NCBI GenBank assembly: GCA_003184365.1
Contig: NKYR01000093.1
Span: 1 to 64,000 of the forward strand
Length of the DNA: 64,000 bases
Direction of reading: 5' to 3'
Source of the DNA: Evernia prunastri
Lineage: Eukaryota; Ascomycota; Lecanoromycetes; Lecanorales; Parmeliaceae
Positions 10,201 to 21,400 of the stretch are shown in pieces. Within the stretch, counting starts at the first letter, position 1; each line of letters begins with the position of its first letter. The notes below the pieces were generated by a model. That model had not been told where the DNA came from, did not search any database, and worked only from the letters and a program-made list of their open reading frames with translations. A program made the position numbers and the translations under genes.

Positions 10201-12234
10201 TCTATCGAAGAAGCGACGCAGAATGATCTCCGTGGTAACAAAGTACGACGCTCCGACAAAGTGTAGGACAATTGACTTAGAAAAGGTGTCGCTTTGAGAT
10301 AGTCAGACCGCTTGTCTTCCAATGTCGTTTGAATCTCTCGAAAGTATCTGATGAGTTCCGGCGCTTGGCGACTCATTGCATCATCATCGTGAAAAGACCA
10401 GACATATAGCTTTGGCAAAGACTCAACATCATATTCATTCAGGCGGCTGCCGCCAAACCTGTGCGCAGTTGATCGATCAACACTTTTGTCGTGGGCTGCA
10501 TGGAAGTTTGCTAGATGTCTTGCCCTCGATGATATATTACTAGTAGCATGCTTCAACCCTTTCGAAGCAAGGTAAGTGATGGAGTCTTCTAAGATCACGT
10601 GAGCGTTGGTCCCTCCAAAACCAAACGAGTTGACACTGGCCCTTCGGGGACCTGCTGGCCAGGCCTGAAGACACGTTGCGACCTAGGCGGCATAGTCAGC
10701 AAAACCCTTATAGTAAAGCAAACGTGTACCTTAGGCTCTGCTTACTTCAAGGTTCAGGGTCTTGAAAGGTATTTGCGGGTTTGGCCGCTGAAAGTTTGCA
10801 TTGGGAGGTATGAAGCCATGTTCAAACCCAAGGATCGTTTTCAGAACGCCAGCTAGTCCGGCGCACCCTTCAAGATGACCAATGTTCGTTTTCACCGAGC
10901 TGACGATGAGCGGCGATGCATTGTCCCTCGCCTCACCGAAGGTAGTGCCCAGTGCCTTTGCCTCGAGCGTATCCCCAGCCATTGTGCCCGTACCATGCGC
11001 CTCACAGTAGCTGGTGTCCTTGAGATTCAGCCCGCAAGCTACATAAGTCTCTCGGATGAGCACAGCTTGCGCGTCTGGATTCGGGAGATGTAAACCTCTC
11101 GTCTGTCCATCTTGATTTAGACCGCTTCCGTGGATAACCGCACTGATAGCGTCCTTGTCTTGCAGTGCCAGCTCTAGCGGCTTCAGTATCAGCACTACGA
11201 ATCCCTCACCGCGTAAATATCCATTAGCTCTCTCATCAAAAGCGAAACATATATTATCTAGACTTAACAGTTTCAGCGCGTCCAGGCCGATGGTCATGTC
11301 AGGGGATAGCATCAGGTTAACACCGCCAACAATGGACTGTCAGGATGTCAGCTCCTGACAACCTTTCCCATAGAGTGAACCATCTAAGCTTTCTGGTGTC
11401 AAGTATGGTGTGCGGGTGATGCAATTATGTCGACCAAGCTGGAATCTCGTCCGAGCTTCCATACTCTCACAGTCCGGGACCAGACAAATGATGGATGCTT
11501 ACAGTTTGAGACTCACCCGCTCGTAGAGCTTGACAGGCAAGATGAAGTGCGGCCAAGCTAGATGAGCACGCCGTATCCAAAGTGATGCTTGGCCCTTTGA
11601 GATTAAAGCAGTACGAGATGCGATTGGACAAAATGGACATAGTATTCCCGGAGATTCTCTGCCTGACGCTATGTTGGATGTCGCAGTTGAGATTGGCTTC
11701 GTAATCTTTCGAGGAGAAATCCCCAATATAGCAAGAGGTATTGCTGCCCGCAAAAGACGCGAGAGGTATCCCGGCTAGAGTGGAAAGAAAGCAAAGAAGG
11801 TTAGCCTCGGATATAAGGAACTGTTGTCGCCATGAACAGTATCCGACGTACCATTTTCAATAGCTTCGTATGTTACTTCTAGAAGAATGCGTTGTTGCGG
11901 GTCCATGGCCCTTGCCTCACTAGGCGTGATAGAGAAAAAAGGTGCGTCAAAGCACGCGATGTCGCTCTTCAGGAAGTGGCCTCCTCTCATGTGCATCTGT
12001 GCCACGTTATCAGGTACCCAATCATAACAGAATCGTGACTGAGATCGAACGTATCGTTCCCTTTCTATCCTTGTTTGGGTGATAAAAGCTGTCGATATTC
12101 CAGCGATCTCCGGGAATCTCACTCAGCGTTGAAACTTTTTGAGAAACGAGATTCCAAAGCTCGGTGGGAGAGGTCAGTTCGCCGGAGAGTCGACAAGCCT
12201 TCCCTACTACTGCTATTGGGGCGCTGGCGTCCAT
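4216..12234 (-). CDS. Highly reducing type I polyketide synthase (KS-AT-DH-cMT remnant-ER-KR-ACP), reading frame broken
   Basis: Iterative PKS that would build a reduced polyketide. The start MDASAPIAVVG at 12234 is the normal KS N-terminus. Order on the minus strand: KS (DTACSSSL Cys near 11567, EAHGTGT near 10993, NIGHLEG near 10872); AT (GHSSGE Ser near 9797); DH (catalytic His 8828-8830, but the usual Asp of HPxxLD is Gln at 8179-8181); a cMT relic near 7390-7800 lacking the glycine-rich SAM loop; a non-catalytic core; ER 5560-6430 with a degraded NADPH loop; KR 4770-5430 (GGLGGLG, QANYAAG); ACP (GIDSL, Ser near 4364). There is no thioesterase. Several introns have clean GT...AG ends. Lesions: donor ATACGT instead of GTACGT at 12049-12054; in-frame TAG at 7756-7758; one-base frame change near 5565; in-frame TGA at 4735-4737. 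One apparent intron (5396-5433) is only 38 nt. Type is certain; function is doubtful. Confidence 0.93.
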
Positions 12235-13668
12235 GTCGGCGTCTAACGAGGCGAGAGGTAGGGGGGATGGTTTGTTGTTACTTGCTGGAAGCAACAATAC
12301 CGTGAGAGGGCTACAGCCACGACATTGAGATAGCTGCTGAATGGGTTTCAAGTTTAGATGTAGAGAAGACCTCGTTGAGAAGGAGGGAAAGAATGAGAGA
12401 GAATTTAGAGTCTCGCTTGCAATCAATCAGCTAATGGTCACTAAAGTCAGGCCATTCGTCATGGTCCTGTGTCTGAGAGTAAGTAGTGACTTGATGGTAC
12501 GGTTGCAACCAATCATCATGTGCCTTTGTCTGAGAGTCAATAATAGCTTCGTATTACGCTTCAGATATCTGTCATGTCTCTATCTCTCGGACTGACTCGG
12601 AGACGTCTTTGAACATTCGCTTATGCAGCTAATGAAAATTGGTGGAGCCGTTGTAGGAGATGACTCTCGGTAGAGCTTGGATAGTGTATCCTTACTTGCT
12701 ATCCGATAACCGCTGAGACACAACAAACAGTAGATTCATACCTCAAACTTGACGATGAGATTCTTATAAAATTCGTGCCCCACCTTACACTTTTATATCC
12801 CACAGGGACATGTTTTGCTAAGTTGCCATTGCCAGGGGTACAATGTTGTAGGTTGTCATTTTCAGTGCGGTAATTTGCTACTCTAAGTTGTTCTAAATAG
12901 AAACAACTAGTAGATGCAGTGCCCGTGCTGCGTACCCGCGTAAATCACTGATAATATGGTCGAAAGGGTAGTCAGGAGTGAAACGATTTGAAGAGCGTTA
13001 GGACACTATACTTTAGCCGTTGTAATTTAGCTCACTACTTCTGGAACGTACTTCAGGATCACACAAACTGTCATCTAAAATCAGTATCAATTCTACTACC
13101 TCCACCATAATCTCGATCTACTGTATTGAAGTTATTTAAAATTACACAAACATTTGAATGAATTAGTAGCGTACCTTTGATAGTGTAGCAACGACTTTGC
13201 ACCCGTTCATCCACCAGTAGATTTCACTGGCAACGACTGCAGACTTTCACTGCGCATGTACTCCATAGAAGCCTTTGAGCTTTGACTTTGAACACAACGT
13301 CGATTGTTCAATACGACCAAGGCATCTTTTAGAACAATCTAGACAAGCATACATTAGGTAACAGTCTAGGTATTTAAGCTTCTGATCGTACTTCAACTCG
13401 TTAATTGGGTGTGGGTCTCTATGCATACGATAGCTCGGCATGCGTATGCATAAGTATGCGGATGATAGATTTGCATGCATATTAGATTCTTTTCGATATG
13501 CGACAGGCGATTACAATATACACGAATGCTTTCAAACCCCAGTCGACATACAGTATAAGGCATGAAACCACCACTATAATACGCACGCGTGCAAGGGTGG
13601 AAGACTCTCACCGCTTCAGAATCTACTATTTTCTTGACTTCGGAAAGGCCGAGTGTAAGGAGACAATC
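12235..13668. promoter_or_regulatory. Divergent intergenic region between PKS and hydrolase
   Basis: This 1.4-kb AT-leaning stretch separates the PKS start (minus) from the hydrolase start (plus) and must contain both promoters. An imperfect direct repeat (GTCTGAGAGT with flanks) is seen near 12470 and 12530. No coding region is supported. I did not recognise a specific regulator site. Confidence 0.5.
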
Positions 13669-14514
13669 ATGAAGCAGAGAATTCTTTGCATTCATGGATC
13701 CGGACTGAATGGGGATGTAAGTCTACTTGACCCTAGGCCTGCTGATATGACTCACCTCCTCTGTAGGTAATGTCTGAATTGATGGGTAAAGCCCGAATTC
13801 CGTTGCGGCTGTCTGCTTCGCTGCTAATCAATCTGTCAGGCGAACTGGAAGAAACCTTTGGCGGCTCCATGGAATTTGTATGCCCAGAAGGCGAGGTCGA
13901 CTGCATCCCACCAAAAGGTAAATCGGAGAGATCGTAGAAGTACGAATGAAAGATGCCCGCGTTCGCTGAACAGCTTTGCCAGAGATTGGTGAACTGTACC
14001 CGCCTCCGTATCGACGCTTTCATCCGTATGAACCCACAGCCCAGGAGGTGCGCGACGCACAAGATTATATATCTGAGGTCATTGAGAATGAAGGACCATT
14101 TGACGGGATCCTAGGATTTTCGCATGGCGGACAAGTCGCAGCATCGATACTGCTCCAGCAAGCCCGACAAGAGAACCGAAGCCTAGAAATGCCGTTCCAG
14201 TTCGCAGTCTTCATTGGGTCGACCTTGCCATACGACATTCGAGCGACAGAAGATGGCACTGTTGGCAAAGACGAACGTTTGAGGACATGGCGCCGGAGAC
14301 AACTGCAGAGCTGATTGCTATACCGACCGTGCATGTGATTGGGAGGAATGATGCCTATAGGGACCAGGCTAGGGTCTTGGTACGTTTGTGCGAACAGGGT
14401 AAGACCAAAGTGGTGGAGCATACGGGTTCGCATATCGTGCTTCGGGGCCAAGAGGCCATGGAACAACTGACTGCTGCACTTGATTGGGCTAATGAGCTAG
14501 CACTGCTTGGGTAA
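13669..14514 (+). CDS. FSH1-family serine hydrolase (LovG-like), beside the PKS; one frame break
   Basis: Alpha/beta hydrolase of the FSH1 family. In lovastatin synthesis the relative LovG releases the polyketide from its highly reducing PKS, and the PKS next door likewise lacks a thioesterase. Exons read 13669-13716, 13767-13785, 13840-13917 and 13974 onward, all with GT...AG introns. The N-terminus ILCIHGSG is the family signature. The nucleophile lies in GFSHGG (near 14120), the acid is likely Asp in GRNDAY (near 14350) and the His lies in HTGSHIV (near 14430). The frame carrying the nucleophile stops shortly after 14310, while the frame with Asp and His opens before 14287. I find no intron that joins them, so there is an apparent one-base frameshift between about 14240 and 14290. 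It is either a sequencing error or a real lesion matching those in the PKS. Confidence 0.8.
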
Positions 14515-15044
14515 ATTGAAGATAATGACGCTGGGTAATTATGTTGGGATCAGCCAGTCACTGGCCTGCATCCACGGGCTACCATGTTAAGAGCTTAAGT
14601 AGTAAAATACGTACAATCGTAATTTCTGAGAGTAAATAATTCTACGAAAGTGTATTTCTATGTATAAATTGCATTAGAGAAAAATAAAGTAATATGCTTG
14701 ATAGGTATTTCAAGGTCTCTGAATAAGGTAGGTAGAGATCGTAGAATGATGGTATTATTTGAGCCGGCTGATTCGTTGAGATAACCGTGGCTTCTACTCA
14801 GGAACCTGCGACTTAGTATTCTGCTACGATTATGTGGTAGTTTGGCTTCCTAGCACACTGAACATAGAAAATAGTAACTGTAAAACAATAAACGCCATAA
14901 GAGTGAGCGATAAACCCCTGGAAGTGTCGTTGTGAAACGCGTAAGGCTTTATGCTCTTGTTTCAACCTGCCTCGCTCCGCATATCAAACGTCCCGATTCC
15001 TGTCTAGCCATCGTGCCAAAATCTTTCCTTGCATGCGCATATGA
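14515..15044. other. Convergent spacer, no gene seen
   Basis: AT-leaning sequence between the hydrolase stop and the stop of the RCR-like gene. It would hold both 3' untranslated regions. Short open frames have no coding character. Confidence 0.5.
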
Positions 15045-15922
15045 CTATCTGATGATTCCATCCCCGCTCTTTTGACCAGGCGGTGGACCTGTAGGGGGCG
15101 CGTAGTCATAAACAGGCTCTCCACCGCGTTGCGGCGTATAGGCGCTTTGGGGCTGCTGCAACTCAACACCTTGCTGTTGACCTCCAAAATAACCTTGATT
15201 TTGTCCGTGACCTTGATTGTAGTATCCTTGATTTGAGACGGGGGGAGAGTATACAGGTGGTGCATGGTTGTCGTTGGCAAAATATGGTTGAGGAGGAGCG
15301 CCAGTGTATTGAGCTGGTCCGTGTCCTGGCGGTGGACCTGCTGCCCATCTAGAAGATTTCTGAGTCAGCATATCCATTGGTAGATAGAGGTATGAGTATG
15401 AAGTTGGGTGCGAGGAGTAAAAGTAATGCCCAAATGGACAATTTACTCCTACAACCAATAATGCTTCGCCACTAAAGTAATCTCGATGAGAAAGGAGGAA
15501 CATTGAACAGATGCCTTACCCCGTGCCGCGGTAGGGTGAATGACCAAGACGGCGACGTCGCCGTGCTGTAAAACACCTGGGCAGCTGTCAGTTCGGGTGC
15601 TTTGATGTGACCTCATACGAAGCGTCGCTGGCTTACGAGAAAATCACGAAAATAAGGAAAGCTCCAATAATGACGATCGCGAGAACGATCCTAAACTTGA
15701 TCAGCTTCCCTCTAATTTAGGGGTTTTGCGTGGCGGTATACCATCTTCCGTAGTTGTACCATGGACTGTTGCCGTCGTAGTTGCAGTCATCGTCGAAGTT
15801 GTTGTTATTGCAGTTGCTAAAAGCCCGGTTAGCTTGGTGACAGCGCAGCGCGACTCCACTTCCACCTCAGGAGGATGCCTCTATAGCAAAACTTACTTGT
15901 TGTATCTTGGGATAATCGCCAT
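15045..15922 (-). CDS. Small single-pass membrane protein of the RCR (Congo-red resistance) type
   Basis: Five short exons join cleanly from MAIIPRYN at 15922. The N-terminal part is rich in Asn, Asp, Tyr and Trp and is probably extracytoplasmic. It is followed by one hydrophobic helix (IVLAIVIIGAFLIFVIFS), a basic stop-transfer (ARRRRRLGHSPYRGTG), and a long Pro/Tyr/Gln/Gly-rich tail with PPVY-like motifs. This layout fits the fungal RCR family, which acts in chitin deposition and vacuolar sorting of membrane proteins; PY-type motifs in that family recruit the ubiquitin ligase Rsp5. A 51-nt intron (GTATAC...TTTAG) removes an in-frame TAA just before the membrane helix. The topology and introns are seen in the sequence; the family name is a judgement from architecture. 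Confidence 0.65.
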
Positions 15923-16846
15923 TGTAGCCGCAGAGAGAGAGCTAGTGGACGCAGTGAGTGGTGTGCTCGTCGAACGAAGGGTAGGTCAATGAAGGGTAAA
16001 TGATAAGTGTGAAGTGGTGGAGGTGCCCGTCTGCCTTGACTTAAAACTGTGGTCAAGACGACATAGAATAGGAATACTTGGACAAACCGAGGAAACAGGG
16101 TCTACCTACCTTACTTTATGTATGAGCCTTTTTGTGGGTCTGGTGGCTATGGCAGTCAATAAAGTACGTATTACATGAGAGAGAGTGTGTGTGTGTATGT
16201 GGCGCGGGCCACGCAACAGAGCAGGGCAATGCTCGGATGCTTGTCATCATCGACATCATCCGAACACTTGGCATGAGTCTAACTGATATAGGTAAAGCTC
16301 TACGGTAGCATAGATCGGTGCCGAGAGCGCTAGCGTTACTGACCGACAGGGATTTTGCAGCTAGCCAGCGCATTCCCCGTTCGTATTGACTTTTGCGACG
16401 TGTACCTTTCAAGCCATTCCTCCTTTCTTCAACCTCTGTATTTCCCTTCACCGTCATCTACACGAGAAGCACTACTCTTATATTCGTTGTCGAACGGAGG
16501 CTACAATCAGAATGCTCGATTGTCCCGCATATCAGCGCCAGATTCATCAAGATTTCCAACTAGCTCGCTAAGCTTTCTTTACATGTGTGAACCCGCAAGC
16601 ATTGTCCCCACCTGGGCAACCATACGCTCAAGAAGACAATCAAAAAAACGGCGTTGAAAGAGGATTCTCAGTGAAAATGTGAGACAGGATCGCTCCGAGC
16701 ACTGAAAAAATTTATCTTGCCATTGCTAGCATGCATCTTCTCATGGCTTCGTCGACGTCGTGAACGCTTAACCCGCAACAAAATGTCGTTTCCAGTCGTG
16801 CATGGCGCCATCGAAGGTCGCCGTACTCTTCTGTTCAATGGTATCT
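15923..16846. other. Intergenic: upstream of the RCR-like gene, downstream of ARL8
   Basis: It holds the promoter of the RCR-like gene and the 3' region of ARL8. A short GA/GT microsatellite (GAGAGAGTGTGTGTGTGTATG) is near 16178-16198. No gene is supported on either strand. Confidence 0.5.
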
Positions 16847-17765
16847 TCAATGGGCTGTCTTGTTGATTAGCCATTCCAAGACAGCATCGAGATTCGTTTC
16901 TTCTTTCGCGCTGATTCCATAGCAGCTGACTTCGCGGTGAGAGATCGCTTTCATGTTCAGTGCTTCGATCAACTCATCGACCGAAAGCTTATCAGGCAAG
17001 TCAGACTTGTTGCCCAGGACGAGCAACGGAATACCGTCTAAGACCGGCTTCTCAAGCAAGGCATGGAGTTCTTCCATTGCTACGGGCATAGCAGCCTTAT
17101 CAGCCGCGTCCACGATATATCTGTGAGTTACATCAGGATCGTTTCACCGGTCCATAAGATGGCTTACCCACACGATGGCATTTACACCCCGACAATACCG
17201 CTCCCACATAGACCGAAATCTAGGCTGGCCACCGAGGTCCCAGCTAGATGAATGTTATGCCAACCATCCGGGGTCTAATGACAATTAAGCGACGTACCAT
17301 TTGAGGGTGACGTGACCTTTCTGGACCCGTTTCATGTTGAAGCCCACCGTAGGAATCGAACTTTTGGGAGTCGGCAGTCAGAGTGGAAGACTTGAAGCAA
17401 CTAACTTTGACCTACTCTATGGTAAACTCTCCACCCTGGAGTATCGCATTAGCAACTCTTTGCATACATCGTCTTGGGGCCTTACCGCAAGGACTCGCAG
17501 CAGAGAGGTTTTGCCAGCATTTTGCAGACCAATCATAGTTACATCCATTTCTGTCGCCCTGATGGAATGAAATCTGTCAACAATACTCTTGATATGCAGA
17601 CTGCCAGCTGAACGGCGCTTGATGGCACGGGCAGGATGGGGCATATTCTACGACGGGTCGCGCGGTGAAGTGGATCTCGACGGCTCGACACACAGGACGC
17701 TGCTGGACGACTAACCAGAAAGTCCGCAACAACCAGTCATAGATGATTTTGAAAAATCCGGCCAT
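16847..17765 (-). CDS. ARL8: ARL8-type small GTPase
   Basis: Arf-like GTPase of the Arl8 group, which in animals and plants controls lysosome or vacuole positioning and membrane tethering. The first exon gives an amphipathic N-terminus (MAGFFKIIYDWLLRTFW), typical of Arl8, with no Gly2 myristoylation site. G1 is GLQNAGKTS, switch I is FTIDSIPTVGFNMKR, G3 is WDLGGQPRFRSMWERYCRG, G4 is NKSD and G5 lies in GISAKE. The protein ends ...WLINKTAH. Several introns interrupt the gene, with exon joins near 17650, 17440-17480, 17290-17340, 17210-17250 and 17120-17160. The stretch from switch I to G4 follows Arl8 closely. The gene is divergent to RPA2. Confidence 0.85.
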
Positions 17766-18445
17766 GGCTTCTTAGCCTGGGTGATGGATAGCTTGTGGAA
17801 CGGGGGTTGGTCAAGGACCAGTCGTTGCCTTTCGCAAATTGGCAGAACCTTGGTTGGAGTTTGCGTCGCGGAGGCTGGAGCAGAAAAAGCAAGCGGGAGG
17901 CGGGGACTTTTCCCTTATCGGCCGTAGCAAGTAAATTCGCAGCTTGGGTTGCAATTTAAAAAACAATACGGTACGAGAGTATTCTAAGGTACCTTACTTA
18001 GGTACCTAGGTGGTACTGAAGCTAGCTAGCTAATGGTAGCAAACGCGTGAAGTAAGAGACTCGATTTAAAAGATTGAGAGTTATCACGAGTGTTACCACC
18101 ATGATCATGAATTATTGCGTGCTTTGCCCTTTCTTTGTTTTTGATGAAAAATGCAACGGCCTTGTTTAAATCCGGCGGCTTCCTTTTTTCCATCTCGTTT
18201 AGAGTAAGGTAGAGATACCGCAATCACAATACTCTACGGTAAAAATCAAAAGAACAAGTAATTTACGTAACTATAGTATCTATTGTATCTTTTCTGCATG
18301 CGAGGCATGTACCGTACGCGTCAAGCTCGAAAATCAAATAAACCCTGTTTACCCTTCATTATTGTACCCTTTGGGCCCAAAGCCAAAGTACTGGGACATG
18401 CTCTCTCTGCAGGCTCGGTGATTCAACCTGTCCACCTACTCAATA
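17766..18445. promoter_or_regulatory. Divergent promoter region ARL8 / RPA2
   Basis: A 680-bp region between two divergent genes. It contains the palindromic cluster AAGGTACCTTACTTAGGTACCTAGG (split here: AAGGTACCTT at 17986-17995, then ACTTAGGTACCTAGG to 18010), related to clusters at other intergenic sites in the window, and CTAGCTAGCTAG just after it. No coding region. Confidence 0.5.
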
Positions 18446-21400
18446 ATGCCGTCCTCTTCAGCCGCCTCACCTACAGACACACATTGGACTGCCAACTTCG
18501 ACACTGTACGGCGAGAGAAGCTCTTCAAACATCCACCAAAGGACCATACACCCTATCCAGCGCTTGTAGAGGCAATCGATCCTCACATTAATTCTTTCAA
18601 TGCGCTCTTCGATACCAGCAAGCTCCTCGAGGCTAGCTTGAACGACATTGGAGCCAAGAGCGTCCTGGACGGTGAACAGGAGACACCCGAACAGAGGGCG
18701 CAAAGGCTCGAGGATGGAAAACCTCGCGAGAGGAGGAATAAGTTCAGTGTCAGGATACGAGAACTCTTTCTGGAAAAAGCTGCACTTCCTCCGACCAACA
18801 AGTTCAGCACACAAAATCGAGAAATCTACCCTGCCGAGTGCAGAGAAAGACACGCGACTTACCGAGGCAAGCTAAGAGCACGGGTGGAGTATAGACTGAA
18901 CGGAGGCGAATGGCACGAGACCATTAGAGACATGGGTCAAATCCCAATAATGCTCAAGACGAACCGATGCCATCTCGAAAAAAATACTCCCTCCCAATTG
19001 GTCCAGCATAAAGAAGAGTCCGAAGAACTGGGAGGCTACTTCATCGTCAACGGCATTGAGAAGATCATACGGATGCTGATTGTGTCACGGCGCAACTATC
19101 CAATGGCCATCGTCCGTGGTTCTTTCGTCAATAGGGGATCAGCGTACACCAAGTACGGCATGCAAATAAGATCTGTGCGTCCGGATCAGACATCTCAGAC
19201 AAACGTGCTCCATTATCTCAATGATGGTAATGTAACCTTTCGTTTCTCGTGGCGGAAAAATGAATATCTGGTTCCGGTTATGATGATCCTGAAGGCTTTG
19301 GTGGAGACGAACGATCGCGAAATTTTCGAAGGGCTTATTGGTGTTGCTGATTCGCAAGGCGTCGACAAAACATTCATGACAGAACGAGTCGAGCTTCTGC
19401 TTCGGACCTACAAAGCCTACAAGCTCAACGGAAAGGCGAAGACACGCGCATACTTGGGAGAAAAGTTCAAGCCAGTACTCGGGGTGTCTGATGACATATC
19501 GGACCAGGATGCAGGATCTGAGTTTTTGCGCAAAATTGTTCTTGTGCATCTAGGTAATGTTGACGTTACCGAATCTCAAAACGTTGACAAGTTTAAGATG
19601 CTGCTTTTCATGATTCGAAAGTTGTATAGCCTCGTTGCTGGCGAGTGTGCGGTTGATAATCCGGATGCCGTGTCAAGTCAAGAGATCCTTTTACCTGGCT
19701 TTCTCTATGGCATGATCATCAAAGAGAAAATTGACGATTGGCTAAGATCCGTACAAAGTGCTTGTCAGGAGTGGTCACTAAAAAATGACAAGGCTAAATT
19801 CACAGATCCCAATTTTCTCCAAGACTTTCCTGTGAAGATTCTCAAGAAGACGAACGAGAATCTTGGAGGTCTTCTTGAGTATTTTCTCTCAACAGGAAAT
19901 CTGATTAGTCCGACTGGTCTCGATCTACAACAGACGTCAGGTTTCACAGTCGTTGCCGAGAAGATTAATTTTTACAGGTTCATCAGTCATTTTCGGATGG
20001 TGCACAGGGGAAGTTTCTTTGCTCAATTGAAAACCACAACAGTACGTAAGCTACTGCCTGAAAGCTGGGGTTTCTTATGTCCGGTGCACACGCCAGATGG
20101 AAGCCCTTGTGGGTTACTAAACCACTTAGCACATAAATGCAACATCACCACATATAGTCTTGATGTCTCCGCGATACCTCGGCTTCTGGCTCAGCTGGGA
20201 GTTTCTGATGATTCTTCGGCCTCGGTGGAAGACAAAGTCGTAGTCCAGCTTGATGGTCGAATCCTTGGTTTCTGCACCCCAAAGCAAGCCCGTATTATTG
20301 GGGATACTCTCCGGTACTGGAAGGTTGAGGGTAGTCATCGCATTCCCAAAGAACTCGAAGTAGGCTATATCCCAAATGCGGTCGGAGGTCAGTACCCTGG
20401 TGTTTATATCTTCTCACAAGCGGCGCGGATGATTCGGCCTGTTAAGTATCTGCCACTGGACAAAGTTGATTTTATTGGGCCATTTGAGCAGCCCTTCATG
20501 TCAGTAGCTTGTACCGATAATGAAATCGAATCTGGGGAATCCAGTCACGTCGAGTATGATCCTACGAACATCCTCTCTATCGTCGCCAATCAGACACCTT
20601 TCTCGGATTTCAACCAATCTCCCCGCAACATGTACCAGTGCCAAATGGGCAAGCAAGCCATGGGGACTCCCGGGACCTCCATTCGCTATCGCACTGACAA
20701 CAAGACCTATCGGCTTCAAACCGGCCAGACACCTATAGTTCGTCCGCCTCTGTACAATGAATATGGTCTGGACAATTACCCGAATGGCATGAACGCCGTG
20801 GTAGCTGTCATATCATACACAGGCTACGACATGGACGACGCTATGATTCTGTCCAAATCAGCCCACGAACGCGGCTTCGGCCATGGCACAATCTACAAAA
20901 CCAAGATCATCCGACTGAACGAAAATGATAGAGGGAGTAGCGGCCAAGTCAAATCAGCCAGAGCTATCAAGAACCTCTTTGGCTTTGCCCCGAATAGCCA
21001 CGTCTCCGCGTCCACCCGGAACAAACTTGACTCAGACGGCCTTCCCCACATAGGCGCCAAGATCAATGAAGGCGACCCCTTGTGCGCTTCACATACAGTA
21101 AACTATGATCCTACCAAAACAACCTCAACCCCTTACATCAATCGTGACGGCATCAACACCCTCCACAAATACAAGGACTCCGAAACGGCCTACATCGAAG
21201 AAGTCCGCGTACTCGGCAGCGAGACCGGGTCCGAGCCATGCCAAACCTTGAGCATCAAGCTCCGTGTACCGCGCTCGCCCGTTATCGGTGACAAATTTTC
21301 CTCTCGTCATGGCCAAAAAGGTGTATGCTCTCAGAAATGGCCTGCTATTGATATGCCCTTCAGCGAATCAGGGATTATACCTGACATCATCATCAATCCG

